A stretch of 64,000 nucleotides of DNA from Thiotrichaceae bacterium UBA7357 (GCA_002470825.1 DKOR01000023.1:59385-123384); one strand, 5' to 3'. Shown: positions 54,716-64,000, counted from the stretch's first letter. Notes: generated by a model from the letters alone, not told the origin. Made by a program: numbers and translations.

Positions 54716-56011
54716 ATGACTTTCAATGAAAAGACGGCAGTACCACACTTAATAACAGCATTAACTGGTCCTTTTCAGGACTTAGAACAAAAGATGCTGG
54801 ATAATCAAATTCCTATTGAGTCTTGGTTTAGAAATGCTTGGCGTGAAACACAAGCTCCATTTTATGCTTCTGTGGATTTACGTAATGCAGGTTATAAAAT
54901 TGCACCGGTAGATACAAATTTATTTCCAGCAGGGTTTAATAATCTGAACCCTTCATTTGAAGCGTTATGCATTCATGCTGTCCAGATGGCCATTGAAACG
55001 ATAGAAGAGCCAATTGACAAGATATTGCTCATTCCAGAAAATCATACACGTAATTTATTCTATATGGAAAATATTGCTGGTTTGCAGATAATGCTAGAGA
55101 AAGCAGGCTTTGAAGTTCACATTGGTAGTTTAATTCCTGATTTGCATGAACCTATGCAGATTGATCTCGAATCATCACGATCAGTTTTTCTTGAGCCTAT
55201 TAGGCGTAACATGGATCGCTTGACTGTTGGCGACTTTAATCCGGATCTCATTTTATTAAATAATGATCTGGCGATAGGAAAACCTGAAATATTAGAAGGC
55301 CTAGAACAAATTGTTACGCCGCCAACAAATTTAGGCTGGTCATCTCGTTTAAAATCGAATCACTTTAAGTTTTACCAGCAAGTCACGCAGGAGTTTTCTG
55401 AATTAATCAATATTGATTCTTGGTTAATCGACCCCATGTTCCGAAATTGTGGTGAGGTTGATTTTATGAAACGTGAAGGCGTTGATTGTCTATCAAAAAA
55501 CGTTGATGCTTTGTTAAAGGCTATTCAAGCTAAATATGATGAATATGAACTAGATTGTGAGCCATTTGTTATGGTAAAGGCCGATGCAGGTACATACGGT
55601 ATGGGCGTAATGACGATACGAAATACAGACGAAATATCAACATTAAATCGTAAAGAACGTACTAAAATGGCGACAACTAAAGAGGGACAAAAAGTCAGTC
55701 AGGTTATTATTCAAGAAGGCGTGTATACCAATGAAACTTGGGGTAATGAAGCAAATGTTGCAGAACCAGTAGTCTATATGTTGGGACATCAGGTTGTAGG
55801 TGGGTTTTACCGTGTTCATGGAAAACGTTCTGCAAGTCAAAATCTGAACGCTCCTGGCATGCGATTCGAACCACTAGCATTTGCAGATTGTTGTATTTCT
55901 CCAGATCCTAGTCAGGAACCAGATTGTCATCAAAATCGATTTTATGCCTATGGCGTCATTGCTCGTTTGGCGTTATTGGCGGCAGCACGCGAAATCGTTA
56001 ACGCTGTTTGA
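54716..56011 (+). CDS. gshA: Glutamate-cysteine ligase, proteobacterial GshA type
   Basis: First step of glutathione synthesis. 431 residues, ATP-grasp-like, of the TIGR02049 type distinct from E. coli GshA. Recognisable segments are PIESWFRNAWRETQAPFYASVDLRNAG, KIAPVDTNLFPAGFNNL, PFVMVKADAGTYGMGVM and YRVHGKRSASQNLNAPGM. Its 3' end overlaps the 3' end of convergent algR by 14 bases, so there is no room for separate terminators between them. Confidence 0.94.
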   Translation: MTFNEKTAVPHLITALTGPFQDLEQKMLDNQIPIESWFRNAWRETQAPFYASVDLRNAGYKIAPVDTNLFPAGFNNLNPSFEALCIHAVQMAIETIEEPIDKILLIPENHTRNLFYMENIAGLQIMLEKAGFEVHIGSLIPDLHEPMQIDLESSRSVFLEPIRRNMDRLTVGDFNPDLILLNNDLAIGKPEILEGLEQIVTPPTNLGWSSRLKSNHFKFYQQVTQEFSELINIDSWLIDPMFRNCGEVDFMKREGVDCLSKNVDALLKAIQAKYDEYELDCEPFVMVKADAGTYGMGVMTIRNTDEISTLNRKERTKMATTKEGQKVSQVIIQEGVYTNETWGNEANVAEPVVYMLGHQVVGGFYRVHGKRSASQNLNAPGMRFEPLAFADCCISPDPSQEPDCHQNRFYAYGVIARLALLAAAREIVNAV

Positions 56012-56732
56012 CTATTTTTTTGACAGCACTAAAATGTCGTCGACTTATTGATAATTCAGTTGGTATGTTTACTAATTTTATGGCGTTCTGACCCTCGTTT
56101 GTTCTTCTGAGTTCTTCTATATATTTAATCGCAACTAATGTATTTCTATGAATCCGGATAAAATGATCTGAAAACTCAGCCTCAAGCGAAACTAGTGGTT
56201 CATCAATAAGTAGTTCACCTTCTGGCCAAGCCGCAGTGACATATTTTTGTTCCGCTTTAAGAAAATAAATATTCTCGATAGCAACTAACCGAATGTTGCC
56301 ACGAACTAAAGCGCTAAGATGTCTACGTACAGTAATCTCTTTTGTATTATTGTAAAGTGAAGCTAGTTTAGACTGGCTGATAGTAGCAGCACGCTCAATA
56401 GCGATTCTAAGACGTTCTTTTCTTATAGGTTTTAGTAGATAATCAACAGCATTAGTATCAAAGGCACTTAGTGCATGAGCTTGATGAGCTGTTGTAAAAA
56501 CTATCGCTGGGGGTAATTTCAATTTTAGGAGATGATTGGCAAGTTCAAGGCCATCCATGCCCGGCATGCTGACATCTAACAAAATTATTTCTGGTGAATG
56601 TTCCGAGATCTTATCTAATGCTCTATTACTATTGCTAGCTTCGATTGTGGTAGTTTCTGGGTATAACTCAATTACGAGTTCCCGAAGTCTGTCTCTGGCT
56701 AAAGCTTCATCATCAACTATTAATATTTTCAT
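55998..56732 (-). CDS. algR: LytTR-type response regulator AlgR
   Basis: 244 residues. Receiver domain with DD at 7-8 and phosphoacceptor D53 in LLDVSMPGMDGLELA, K in LLKPIRKERL; the C-terminal LytTR DNA-binding domain has LVAIENIYFLKAEQKYVT and FIRIHRNTLVAIKYI. In pseudomonads AlgR controls alginate, twitching motility and biofilm genes; the regulon here is unknown. It overlaps algZ by 20 bases. Confidence 0.92.
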   Translation of the reverse strand: MKILIVDDEALARDRLRELVIELYPETTTIEASNSNRALDKISEHSPEIILLDVSMPGMDGLELANHLLKLKLPPAIVFTTAHQAHALSAFDTNAVDYLLKPIRKERLRIAIERAATISQSKLASLYNNTKEITVRRHLSALVRGNIRLVAIENIYFLKAEQKYVTAAWPEGELLIDEPLVSLEAEFSDHFIRIHRNTLVAIKYIEELRRTNEGQNAIKLVNIPTELSISRRHFSAVKKIVKQR

Positions 56733-57780
56733 AACGCCTGTAAGGTAAGATGAGCTTTACGGTATATTGCTGTTGTGTATTTTCAATAATCAAGTCACTT
56801 TTAGTACCAAAAATGCTAATCAATCGTTTGCGGATATTATCATGTGCCTGTTTATTTCCTTTATGTGCTTCATTAAAATTATTAGCAGGCAGGGGGTTTG
56901 AGAAAAGGATAATAAGTTTTTCATCTTCAAATTTACCATAAATATTTATCGTGCCACCTTCAGGCAATCGCTCTATTCCGTGATAAATGGAATTCTCTAG
57001 TAACGGCTGAAGGCTCAAAGGAGGAACTAAAGCATTATTAGGTAATGAGTCAATATCCCATTCTACATGTAATCGATTCCCCAAACGGTGACCTTCTATA
57101 CGAATATAATGTTGGCAGAGTATCCACTCATCAGATATCTGATATAACTCGGTGGGTTCGAGTAAAGTTGCACGAAATAGCTCAGCTAAATCTAACACCG
57201 ACTGTTCAGCTAAGTCAGGCTTAGTGCGTGTTAAACTGGCGATAGTATTCATGCAATTGAATAGGAAATGAGGGCGTATACGTGCCTGCAGAGCTTGAAA
57301 ATGGAATAGGGCAGTAGCTTCGATATCTTTACGCCATTGATGTTGTAAATACAAGTAGCGTAATACGACAGCCCCAACAATCGCAGCTACTCCTAATGAA
57401 CGTATTAGAAAGAAGAAATATAATTCTTGATCAGGAGCAATACTCTCAGGATAAACATACAATGACCACCAAGCTAATTTTGCTACTATGAAGGTAATTA
57501 ACAGTATTAATAGATAACTAAAAGTGGCAGCTTTTTTTTCTGTGAGTTTCGCAATGAATGATTTTAACATGCAAAGAGCACCAACGCAGGATAAGGCAAC
57601 CCACTGAACGTAAAGTGAATTCATTGCAAAATTAAATATTAATTGTTCTGTGTATAACGGTAATGTCAGCGTTAAAATGATTGCGAGTAATTCTGCGCTA
57701 AGAACGACGATAAATAATACGTACGCACTGCAAAAATTTGGCAGAAAGCTAGACTTTTCTTGTTCATGAAGATTTGGCAT
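56713..57780 (-). CDS. algZ: LytS-type sensor histidine kinase AlgZ/FimS
   Basis: 355 residues from the ATG at 57778-57780 (MPNLHEQEKSSFLPNFCSAYVLF); an upstream in-frame start at 57873 would overlap the divergent argH gene and is rejected. The N-terminal half has four membrane segments. The histidine kinase part has the unusual H-box ARIRPHFLFNCMNTIASL and the ATPase N-box LQPLLENSIYHGIE, as in AlgZ/FimS, with no classical DHp. Partner of the overlapping algR. Divergent from argH, the same arrangement as in Pseudomonas. Confidence 0.9.
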   Translation of the reverse strand: MPNLHEQEKSSFLPNFCSAYVLFIVVLSAELLAIILTLTLPLYTEQLIFNFAMNSLYVQWVALSCVGALCMLKSFIAKLTEKKAATFSYLLILLITFIVAKLAWWSLYVYPESIAPDQELYFFFLIRSLGVAAIVGAVVLRYLYLQHQWRKDIEATALFHFQALQARIRPHFLFNCMNTIASLTRTKPDLAEQSVLDLAELFRATLLEPTELYQISDEWILCQHYIRIEGHRLGNRLHVEWDIDSLPNNALVPPLSLQPLLENSIYHGIERLPEGGTINIYGKFEDEKLIILFSNPLPANNFNEAHKGNKQAHDNIRKRLISIFGTKSDLIIENTQQQYTVKLILPYRRYENINS

Positions 57781-57863
57781 TTTTAATGCGTACTCATGTA
57801 ATATGTAGTTTGTCCATAAGTTATACTGACCACTGTAAATAAATAAATACACTATCACCCAAA

Positions 57864-59255
57864 ATGAGCTCAAAAAATATAGAAAAACCGTGGGCTGGAA
57901 GATTCACCGCCCCAACAGATAGATTTGTTGAAGAATTCACTGAATCTGTTTCGTATGACCAGCGACTGGCCCATTATGACATTATGGGTTCAATAGCTCA
58001 CGTAAACATGCTGGGCAAGGTTAGCATCATCTCAAAAAAGGAAAGTGCTCAAATTATTCGCGGTTTGAAGAAAATTGCTAAAGATATTAAAAATGGCAAT
58101 TTCAAATGGTTAGCCGCTCTTGAGGACGTCCATATGAACATCGAGACGGCTTTAGTAGCTGATATAGGTGATGTGGGTAAAAAACTACATACTGGCCGCT
58201 CAAGAAATGATCAAATTGCGACTGATATTCGTTTGTATTGTCGAGATGAGATTGACCTTATCTGCAAACAAATTGATGCTGTTTTGAATGCATTATTAAC
58301 GTTAGCCGATGATCATGTCGGCACTATAATGCCTGGTTTTACCCATCTGCAATCTGCACAGCCGGTTACCTTTGGACACCATCAGCTTGCTTGGGCTGAA
58401 ATGTTAATGCGAGATCGGTCACGTCTGCATGATTGTCGCAAAAGACTCAATTTACTGCCCCTTGGCTCTGCGGCGTTGGCAGGAACAAGCTATCCCATTG
58501 ATCGAAATATGGTTGCTAAGGAGTTGGACTTTGATGGCATAACACAAAACTCATTGGATTCAGTTAGTGATCGCGATTTTGCCATAGAGCTTACTGCTTC
58601 TGCGAGTGTAATCATGATGCATTTGTCGCGATTTTCAGAAGAATTGGTGATCTGGATGTCGCAAGCCAGTGGCTTTATAGATATAGGTGATGCTTGGTGC
58701 ACGGGTTCATCTATTATGCCACAAAAGAAAAACCCTGATATTCCCGAATTAATAAGAGGTAAGACTGGTCGAGTTTATGGTGATTTGATGGCATTGCTAA
58801 CACTAATGAAGGCTCAACCGCTTGCTTATAATAGGGATAATCAGGAAGATAAAGAAAGTTTGTTCGACGCGATTGATACCGTAAAGATGTCTCTAATTGC
58901 TTATGCTGGTTTGATACCAACGATTACTGTAAATCATGAAACGATGTATAGAGCTGCAGCATCTGGTTTTTCTACGGCAACAGATCTCGCAGATTATTTA
59001 GTGGTGAAAGGCCTGACTTTTAGAGATGCGCATGAAGTGGTAGGTAAAATCGTTCAATTTGCAATTCAGCATGATAAGAATCTATCTGAGATAATTCTGT
59101 CTGAACTTCAACAATTCAGTAAGCTCATCAAAGATGATGTCTACATGATCTTAGAGGTAGAAGGCTCGGTGTCGGCCAGAGACCATATTGGAGGAACGGC
59201 CCCAAAACAAGTCAAGGCAGCTATCAAACGTCTTAGAAAAAAAATAAATAAATGA
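57864..59255 (+). CDS. argH: Argininosuccinate lyase
   Basis: Final step of arginine synthesis. 463 residues. WAGRFTAPTDRFVEEFTESV at the start, HTGRSRNDQIATD, TFGHHQLAWAEM and the superfamily signature GSSIMPQKKNPDIPELIRGK. The start is 83 bases from algZ. argB is at 25.9 kb, so arginine genes are scattered. Confidence 0.97.
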   Translation: MSSKNIEKPWAGRFTAPTDRFVEEFTESVSYDQRLAHYDIMGSIAHVNMLGKVSIISKKESAQIIRGLKKIAKDIKNGNFKWLAALEDVHMNIETALVADIGDVGKKLHTGRSRNDQIATDIRLYCRDEIDLICKQIDAVLNALLTLADDHVGTIMPGFTHLQSAQPVTFGHHQLAWAEMLMRDRSRLHDCRKRLNLLPLGSAALAGTSYPIDRNMVAKELDFDGITQNSLDSVSDRDFAIELTASASVIMMHLSRFSEELVIWMSQASGFIDIGDAWCTGSSIMPQKKNPDIPELIRGKTGRVYGDLMALLTLMKAQPLAYNRDNQEDKESLFDAIDTVKMSLIAYAGLIPTITVNHETMYRAAASGFSTATDLADYLVVKGLTFRDAHEVVGKIVQFAIQHDKNLSEIILSELQQFSKLIKDDVYMILEVEGSVSARDHIGGTAPKQVKAAIKRLRKKINK

Positions 59256-59270
59256 TATGAGTAAATCGAA

Positions 59271-62200
59271 ATGAGATTTCCAATTAAACTAGTACTTGGC
59301 CTTGGTCTATTAGGTCTTGTAGTTATGGGCGCAGTTGTTATTACATTAGCTTACTTAGATCCAAATGATTACAAAGACACAATCGCTAACAAGATAAAGG
59401 AAGAAACGGGTCGCGATTTACGTATAGACGGTAATATTGGTTTAACATTTTACCCCTGGCTAGGATTGGATCTCGAAGGCGTTAGTTTGAGTAATGCCAT
59501 AGGTTTTGGTGAAGCGCCCTTTCTACAGACGAAAGCTATTAAAGTTCGCGTAAAACTGATCCCGCTTCTACGTAAACAATTAGAGATGGATACGCTGGTG
59601 TTGCATGGTGCAACTATTAATTTGGTTAAAAACTCAGAAGGCGTAACTAATTGGGACGATTTCCTGAAACCTAAAGTGGGAGAATCTGCCAGTAGTGATG
59701 GTGGTCTGTCATTAGCTGCGTTGGTGTTGGGTGGTATAGATATAAAAAACGTCAATATAAATTGGATTAATATGCAGGAGAAAGTCGAGTATAAAGTTTC
59801 CGATACAAACATCACTATTGGAGAACTAAAGCTCGGCGAACCTATTGGTATTATAGCGTCATTAAATGCCGTAGCTTCAAAGCCAGAGCTGTCTTCTACA
59901 ATTCAGTTTAGCGGAACAATTATCTATGCAAATGATGGCGATGTCTTGACCATAAAACCAATGCTATTAGAAGCCGAAGTCAGGGGAAAAGAAATACCAG
60001 CGGGAAAGGCAGTAATAAAGTTGAGCTCTGAGATTAATGTTGATGTGGAGAAAGGAAAAGCACAAATTGAGTCTATTGTTTTTAGTGCATTTGGCACCGA
60101 GGTTAACGGTCAAGTTGATGCAACGAAGATTCTTTCGGGTAAGCCACAAGTCAAAGGTAATATTGATGTGACAGGAAAAGACTTGCCTCAACTATTCAAG
60201 ATATTTGAGGTTGAACCGCTCGCCAGCCAATTGACAAAAATGTCAGACAAAACATTTAATCTGAGCATGGGCTTTAATGCAGACATGAGCAGGAATGATA
60301 TTGATATCACAAAGCTAGATCTTGCTGTACTTGGGAATAAGATTACTGCTGAAGTAACGGCTCAAAATATAGACTCCGATGCGCCATCCACGAAAGGTAA
60401 ACTAAAAGCAAGCGGGCCAGATTTTCCTACGTTAATTAAAATGGCAATGCAGTTCACGAGCGGCGGTACACGAGATTTGAAAATGCTGGCTAAACAACTT
60501 CGTGCCACACCAAAAGCATTCGATATAACAGCAGAATTCGATGTAGATTTAAAAACTGGAGTTGTAGATATTCCGAGTCTGTCGATTGAAGCATTAGGCC
60601 TGATCACGAAGGCTAAATTTAATGCCAGGCAAGTCAGTAGTGACATACCCTCTTTCAGTGGAGAGTTAAAGGCAAATGGTTCTGATCTACCTCTATTGAT
60701 AAAAGTTGCAAGCGCTTTTCAGCACGAAAAAAGTAGTCTACCTGAACTCGCAAACAATCTCGCAAAGATAAAAAACAAAAATTTTAATCTTGATACGCGT
60801 TTCAATATCGATATGAAATTAGGCGAGGTAGACCTACCGTTGCTAACTGCGAATGCGCTTGGCTTTAGTATGAGTGGAAATTTAAAAGGAGATAATATAC
60901 AAAAAAGCAGTGGTAACATGAGCGGTAAGTTTTCTATTTCTAGCAAGGCACCCAAGCCATTATTAAGAACACTTGGACAGACTGATCTTGCTGAAGTACT
61001 ACAAACTATCAATCTGAATACGGGCATTAATGGCAATATTGAAAACTTAAGCTTAAAACCTCTTTCGCTTGATGTTGTCTTTTCGGGAAAGAAAATACCC
61101 AATTCACCAGTGAAACTAGCGGTAAAAGCTGATTCAAGTATTAATCTAAAAAAAGAAATATTTGAACTGAATGATCTAAGTGTTTCTGGTCTTGGGCTTG
61201 ATTTGAAAGGTGGTATCAAGGTGACGCATTTTAAGATAGAACCTGCATTATCAGGGGATATTGTTTTAGCACCTTTTGATTTACGTCAATTTATGAAAAC
61301 TTTAAATCAAGAAATGCCAGCTACTGCTGATTCTAAAGTATTAAAACGTGTTGCATTGTCAGCCTCATTTAGTGGTATTGGAGATAGTATTAGCTTAAAA
61401 AACTTGAAGGTTGATGTGGATGAGACACGTATGCAAGGAAATATTAATCTCAAAAGTATGGCACCCTTGGATATTGAGTTTGGTTTAGGCATCGATAAAT
61501 TAAATGCCGACCGTTATCTATCGCCAATAAAGGATAAAAAGAAAACTAAAGTCATTACGCCCGAAGCTGTTGCAGCGGGTGTTGCGACAGAAATACCAGT
61601 TGAAACCTTACGTGAGATTAAGATTAAAGGTGATGTTGTAATGGGTGAATTTGTTATATCAAATGCCAAATTCACAGACATGGAATTAAGTGTTCGCGCC
61701 AATAAAGGCGATATAAAACTAAACCCAATGGCTGCCAAACTCTACGATGGCACTTATACGGGTGATATTTTTCTTGATGCGAAAGAGAAAGAACCGAAAC
61801 TAATTATTAACACTAAACTTACAGGCGTTCAGGTTCAACCACTCTTAACAGATGTAACAGGTAAGGCTGAATTATTAGGTGAAGCTAATATTAATTTAGC
61901 ACTAAACACATCAGGCGCTGATACGAATATTTTGAAAAGTAGATTGTCAGGCAGTGGCGATATAGCATTTAATAATGGTGTATTGAAAGGTCTGGACATC
62001 GCAAAAATATTGCGGCAACTTGAAATAATGATTGAGTCAAAGCGTTTTAATTCATTTGATACACAAGGTGACACTTCTTTCAATGCGCTAACAGCCACAT
62101 TGGATATAAAGAATGGGATTGTTAATAATAATAATCTAGTAATGTCTGCGCCTGGATTTAAGGTTTCAGGACGAGGAATGCTAATTAACCTTAATGATGA

Positions 62201-62561
62201 AACATGGAAATATAATTTAAAGGCTGACGTCGACGCTGCTAGTGCCACATCTGGAAATCAGCGATATAATCTTGGTGGTTACGGTTTGTCAATTAAATGT
62301 AGAGGAAAGATTGCGGACAAGAAATGTGTGCCTGATGTAGGTGAAATAGCCAAGACTGTATTGAAAGGTGCTGTTCAGAATAAAGTCCAAGAAGTACTCG
62401 GTGATAAGTTGGATAGTTTAGGTATTAAACTTCCAGGCCGTAAGAAAAAATCGGTTCCAGCCGAAGAACAACAAGAAACTCAACAAAAAACTCAACCATC
62501 AAATTCTGTAGATGAACTGATTAATGAAGGCGCTAAAAAGTTATTTGATAAATTATTTTGA
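59271..62561 (+). CDS. asmA: AsmA-family outer-membrane biogenesis protein
   Basis: 1096 residues, longer than E. coli AsmA (about 617). An N-terminal membrane anchor (LGLGLLGLVVMGAVVITLAYL, about 8-28) is followed by the AsmA N-terminal motif DPNDYKDTIANKIKEETGRDL. The long beta-rich body has repeats resembling each other (for example KGKLKASGPDFPTLIKMA and SGELKANGSDLPLLIKVA), typical of bridge-like lipid transport proteins. The AsmA C-terminal domain contains SRLSGSGDIAFNNGVLKGLDIAKILRQLE and DTSFNALTATLDIKNGIV. It lies 15 bases after argH and 11 before mutY. Confidence 0.93.
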   Translation: MRFPIKLVLGLGLLGLVVMGAVVITLAYLDPNDYKDTIANKIKEETGRDLRIDGNIGLTFYPWLGLDLEGVSLSNAIGFGEAPFLQTKAIKVRVKLIPLLRKQLEMDTLVLHGATINLVKNSEGVTNWDDFLKPKVGESASSDGGLSLAALVLGGIDIKNVNINWINMQEKVEYKVSDTNITIGELKLGEPIGIIASLNAVASKPELSSTIQFSGTIIYANDGDVLTIKPMLLEAEVRGKEIPAGKAVIKLSSEINVDVEKGKAQIESIVFSAFGTEVNGQVDATKILSGKPQVKGNIDVTGKDLPQLFKIFEVEPLASQLTKMSDKTFNLSMGFNADMSRNDIDITKLDLAVLGNKITAEVTAQNIDSDAPSTKGKLKASGPDFPTLIKMAMQFTSGGTRDLKMLAKQLRATPKAFDITAEFDVDLKTGVVDIPSLSIEALGLITKAKFNARQVSSDIPSFSGELKANGSDLPLLIKVASAFQHEKSSLPELANNLAKIKNKNFNLDTRFNIDMKLGEVDLPLLTANALGFSMSGNLKGDNIQKSSGNMSGKFSISSKAPKPLLRTLGQTDLAEVLQTINLNTGINGNIENLSLKPLSLDVVFSGKKIPNSPVKLAVKADSSINLKKEIFELNDLSVSGLGLDLKGGIKVTHFKIEPALSGDIVLAPFDLRQFMKTLNQEMPATADSKVLKRVALSASFSGIGDSISLKNLKVDVDETRMQGNINLKSMAPLDIEFGLGIDKLNADRYLSPIKDKKKTKVITPEAVAAGVATEIPVETLREIKIKGDVVMGEFVISNAKFTDMELSVRANKGDIKLNPMAAKLYDGTYTGDIFLDAKEKEPKLIINTKLTGVQVQPLLTDVTGKAELLGEANINLALNTSGADTNILKSRLSGSGDIAFNNGVLKGLDIAKILRQLEIMIESKRFNSFDTQGDTSFNALTATLDIKNGIVNNNNLVMSAPGFKVSGRGMLINLNDETWKYNLKADVDAASATSGNQRYNLGGYGLSIKCRGKIADKKCVPDVGEIAKTVLKGAVQNKVQEVLGDKLDSLGIKLPGRKKKSVPAEEQQETQQKTQPSNSVDELINEGAKKLFDKLF

Positions 62562-62572
62562 TTAATTGAATT

Positions 62573-63649
62573 ATGCCTGACGATCAATTTTCAGATCTGC
62601 TATTAGCTTGGTTTGATCGACATGGTCGTCATGATCTCCCTTGGCAGTTTGATCGTTCACCCTATCGTGTCTGGATTTCTGAAATTATGTTGCAACAGAC
62701 CCAAGTTGTAACTGCGGTTAAATATTTCAATCGATTTATTGAAAATTTTCCAGATGTAACGACTTTATCTAAAGCTAAGCAAGATTATGTTTTGCATCAT
62801 TGGACCGGGCTTGGCTATTACGCACGTGCTAGAAACTTACACAAGACGGCTAAAATCATTGATGAACAATATGATGGGAAATTACCATTAGACCTGAATA
62901 GTTTGATCAATTTACCTGGTATAGGTCGTTCTACTGCTGGAGCGATACTATCTTTAGCATGTGAGCAACGGCACCCTATTCTCGATGGTAATGTGAAACG
63001 AGTCTTGAGTCGTTATCATGGTGTTGAAGGCTGGCCGGGCAAAAAAGATGTTGAAGCTAACCTTTGGTCATATGCTGAGTTACATACTCCCGCTGAACTT
63101 ATCAGTAGCTATACTCAGGCTATTATGGATTTAGGTGCAACTCTTTGCATTAGACGGAAGCCAGATTGCCAGCATTGTCCACTAAACCATGATTGTGTTG
63201 CCTTTAAGACAGGCAGAGAACATGAACTTCCGGAATCTAAACCAAAGTCTAATTTGCCTAATCGAGAGACAATATTTGCGATCATTGAAAATAATAGTGG
63301 TGAGATTTTATTAGAGCAGCGACCATCAACTGGAATCTGGGGTTCCCTCTGGTGTTTTCCGGAATTTCCAACGGATAAATCTATCGAAATTTCACTTTTA
63401 GAAAAATATGGGTATAAGTTAAAAGATAAAATTGAATTTAAAACTTTCAAGCATACGTTTAGCCATTTCCATTTATCGATAAAACCAGTTCATATAAGAC
63501 TAAAAACACAGACAAATAGGATAAATGATGCAAGACTATCAACTTGGGTTAAACTTGAGGCTAACCACCAATTAGGATTTCCTGCACCGGTAGTGTCGAT
63601 ACTTAAAAATCTTAACAACAGTAAGAGGATAGTTCTAAATGAGTCGTAG
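62573..63649 (+). CDS. mutY: Adenine DNA glycosylase MutY
   Basis: Excises adenine opposite 8-oxoG. 358 residues. HDLPWQFDRSPYRVWISEIMLQQTQV, the HhH loop LPGIGRSTAGAILS with catalytic Asp in ILDGNVKRVLSR, the iron-sulfur cysteines C-x6-C-x2-C-x5-C (CIRRKPDCQHCPLNHDC) and a C-terminal NUDIX-like 8-oxoG recognition domain (EQRPSTGIWGSLWCFPEFP). It overlaps yggX by 11 bases. Confidence 0.96.
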   Translation: MPDDQFSDLLLAWFDRHGRHDLPWQFDRSPYRVWISEIMLQQTQVVTAVKYFNRFIENFPDVTTLSKAKQDYVLHHWTGLGYYARARNLHKTAKIIDEQYDGKLPLDLNSLINLPGIGRSTAGAILSLACEQRHPILDGNVKRVLSRYHGVEGWPGKKDVEANLWSYAELHTPAELISSYTQAIMDLGATLCIRRKPDCQHCPLNHDCVAFKTGREHELPESKPKSNLPNRETIFAIIENNSGEILLEQRPSTGIWGSLWCFPEFPTDKSIEISLLEKYGYKLKDKIEFKTFKHTFSHFHLSIKPVHIRLKTQTNRINDARLSTWVKLEANHQLGFPAPVVSILKNLNNSKRIVLNES

Positions 63650-63911
63650 TATAAATTGTATAAAACTAAATAAAGAAGCTGAGGGTCTGACCACCTTGCC
63701 TTATCCCGGAGACTTGGGAAAACGTATTTATCAGCAAGTTTCCCAAGAGGCTTGGAAAATGTGGTTAGGACATCAGACGATGTTGATTAACGAATACAGA
63801 TTAACGCCAATAGAGCCTAAAGCGCGAAAATTTCTTGAAGAAGAGATGGAAAAATATTTCTTCGGTGGTGGTTCAGAAACACCAAAAGAGTTCAATGCGC
63901 CAGAGTCATAA
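63639..63911 (+). CDS. yggX: Probable Fe(2+)-trafficking protein YggX
   Basis: 90 residues. The conserved N-terminal cysteine (NCIKLNKEAEGL), YPGDLGKRIYQQVSQEAWKMWLGHQTMLINE and ARKFLEEEMEKYFFGGG match the family. Coupled to mutY as in most gammaproteobacteria, linking iron and oxidative-damage functions. Confidence 0.96.
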   Translation: MSRSINCIKLNKEAEGLTTLPYPGDLGKRIYQQVSQEAWKMWLGHQTMLINEYRLTPIEPKARKFLEEEMEKYFFGGGSETPKEFNAPES

Positions 63912-63919
63912 ACTACAAC

Positions 63920-63948
63920 TTGACGAAACTCTGTCAGATCGGTTTAAT
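63920..63948 (+). promoter_or_regulatory. Promoter of the tRNA gene
   Basis: TTGACG (63920-63925) and TTTAAT (63943-63948) are 17 bases apart, followed by a GC-containing discriminator (ACGGC). It starts 9 bases after the yggX stop and gives a leader of about 20-25 nt before the tRNA. Confidence 0.6.
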
Positions 63949-63977
63949 ACGGCTCTTTTTTGCTTATTATAATAATT

Positions 63978-64000
63978 GGCCAGGTAGCTCAGTCGGTAGA
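63978..64000 (+). tRNA. tRNA, 5' part only, probably tRNA-Phe
   Basis: The last 23 bases hold the acceptor strand GGCCAGG, U8-A9, and the D-arm GCTCAGTCGGTAGA, the standard 5' half of a tRNA, cut by the window edge. tRNA-Phe follows yggX in pseudomonads and has this D-arm, so Phe is the likely isotype, but the anticodon is not in the window. Confidence 0.85.

Noticed and set aside
59450..62248. Several long minus-strand open frames inside asmA
   Set aside because: They mirror asmA codon phase, lack start signals, and have low-complexity Ser/Leu/Pro composition typical of antisense frames.
1..64000. CRISPR arrays, prophage, insertion sequences, toxin-antitoxin or defence islands
   Set aside because: No regularly spaced repeats, transposase, integrase or phage-structural motifs were seen on either strand.

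Overview
The window is an AT-rich stretch of a gammaproteobacterial chromosome. The assignment rests on gene order rather than on any single gene. Diagnostic blocks are ftsY-ftsE-ftsX-rpoH; rpmB-rpmG divergent from coaBC-dut-algC-argB-slmA with pyrE and an exonuclease III next to it; ygfB-pepP-ubiH-ubiI with zapA and 6S RNA beside it; algZ-algR beside argH; and mutY-yggX followed by a tRNA. The coaBC-dut-algC-argB-pyrE-xth/crc order resembles pseudomonads more than enterics, but base composition and several local gaps argue against Pseudomonas itself. I cannot place it below class level.

Layout. 1-5 kb is an accessory, gene-poor zone: exported MsrB and MsrA, a decayed methyltransferase, MEKHLA, GST and cupin genes, a tiny YHYH-like secreted peptide, then about 0.8 kb with nothing recognisable. 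5-8.6 kb (minus) is the cell-division/secretion/heat-shock block ftsY-ftsE-ftsX-rpoH. 8.7-14.2 kb (plus) holds two M16 peptidase-family genes, rsmD, coaD and ggt. 14.2-20.6 kb (minus) holds a SUMF1-domain protein, mutM and a four-gene gldA/F/G-type ABC exporter operon. 20.8-29.6 kb holds a desaturase, rpmB-rpmG, the coaBC-to-slmA run, a DUF4124 protein, pyrE and xthA. 29.9-39.4 kb holds 6S RNA, zapA and a ZapB-like partner, ygfB-pepP-ubiH-ubiI, glnS, purC, a beta carbonic anhydrase and a YaiI-type protein. 39.4-41.1 kb is a second decaying zone with two broken genes around one intact cupin gene. 41.1-48.2 kb (minus) is a glycolysis/pentose-phosphate operon tkt-gap-pgk-pyk-fba. 49.1-52.8 kb is the S-adenosylmethionine cycle, metK, an SAH riboswitch, ahcY and metF. 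53-64 kb holds terB-like, hspQ, rsmE, gshA, algR/algZ, argH, asmA, mutY, yggX and the start of a tRNA.

The most interesting regulatory reading is a near-perfect CIRCE operator (HrcA binding site) lying exactly between the -35 and -10 of a good sigma-70 promoter directly in front of rpoH. This would place the sigma-32 regulon under the HrcA repressor. The SAH riboswitch links SAH build-up to ahcY and probably metF. The rest of the conserved part is ordinary housekeeping. I saw no CRISPR array, prophage, insertion sequence or obvious new defence system. The accessory zones are mostly relics, and I describe them as such.
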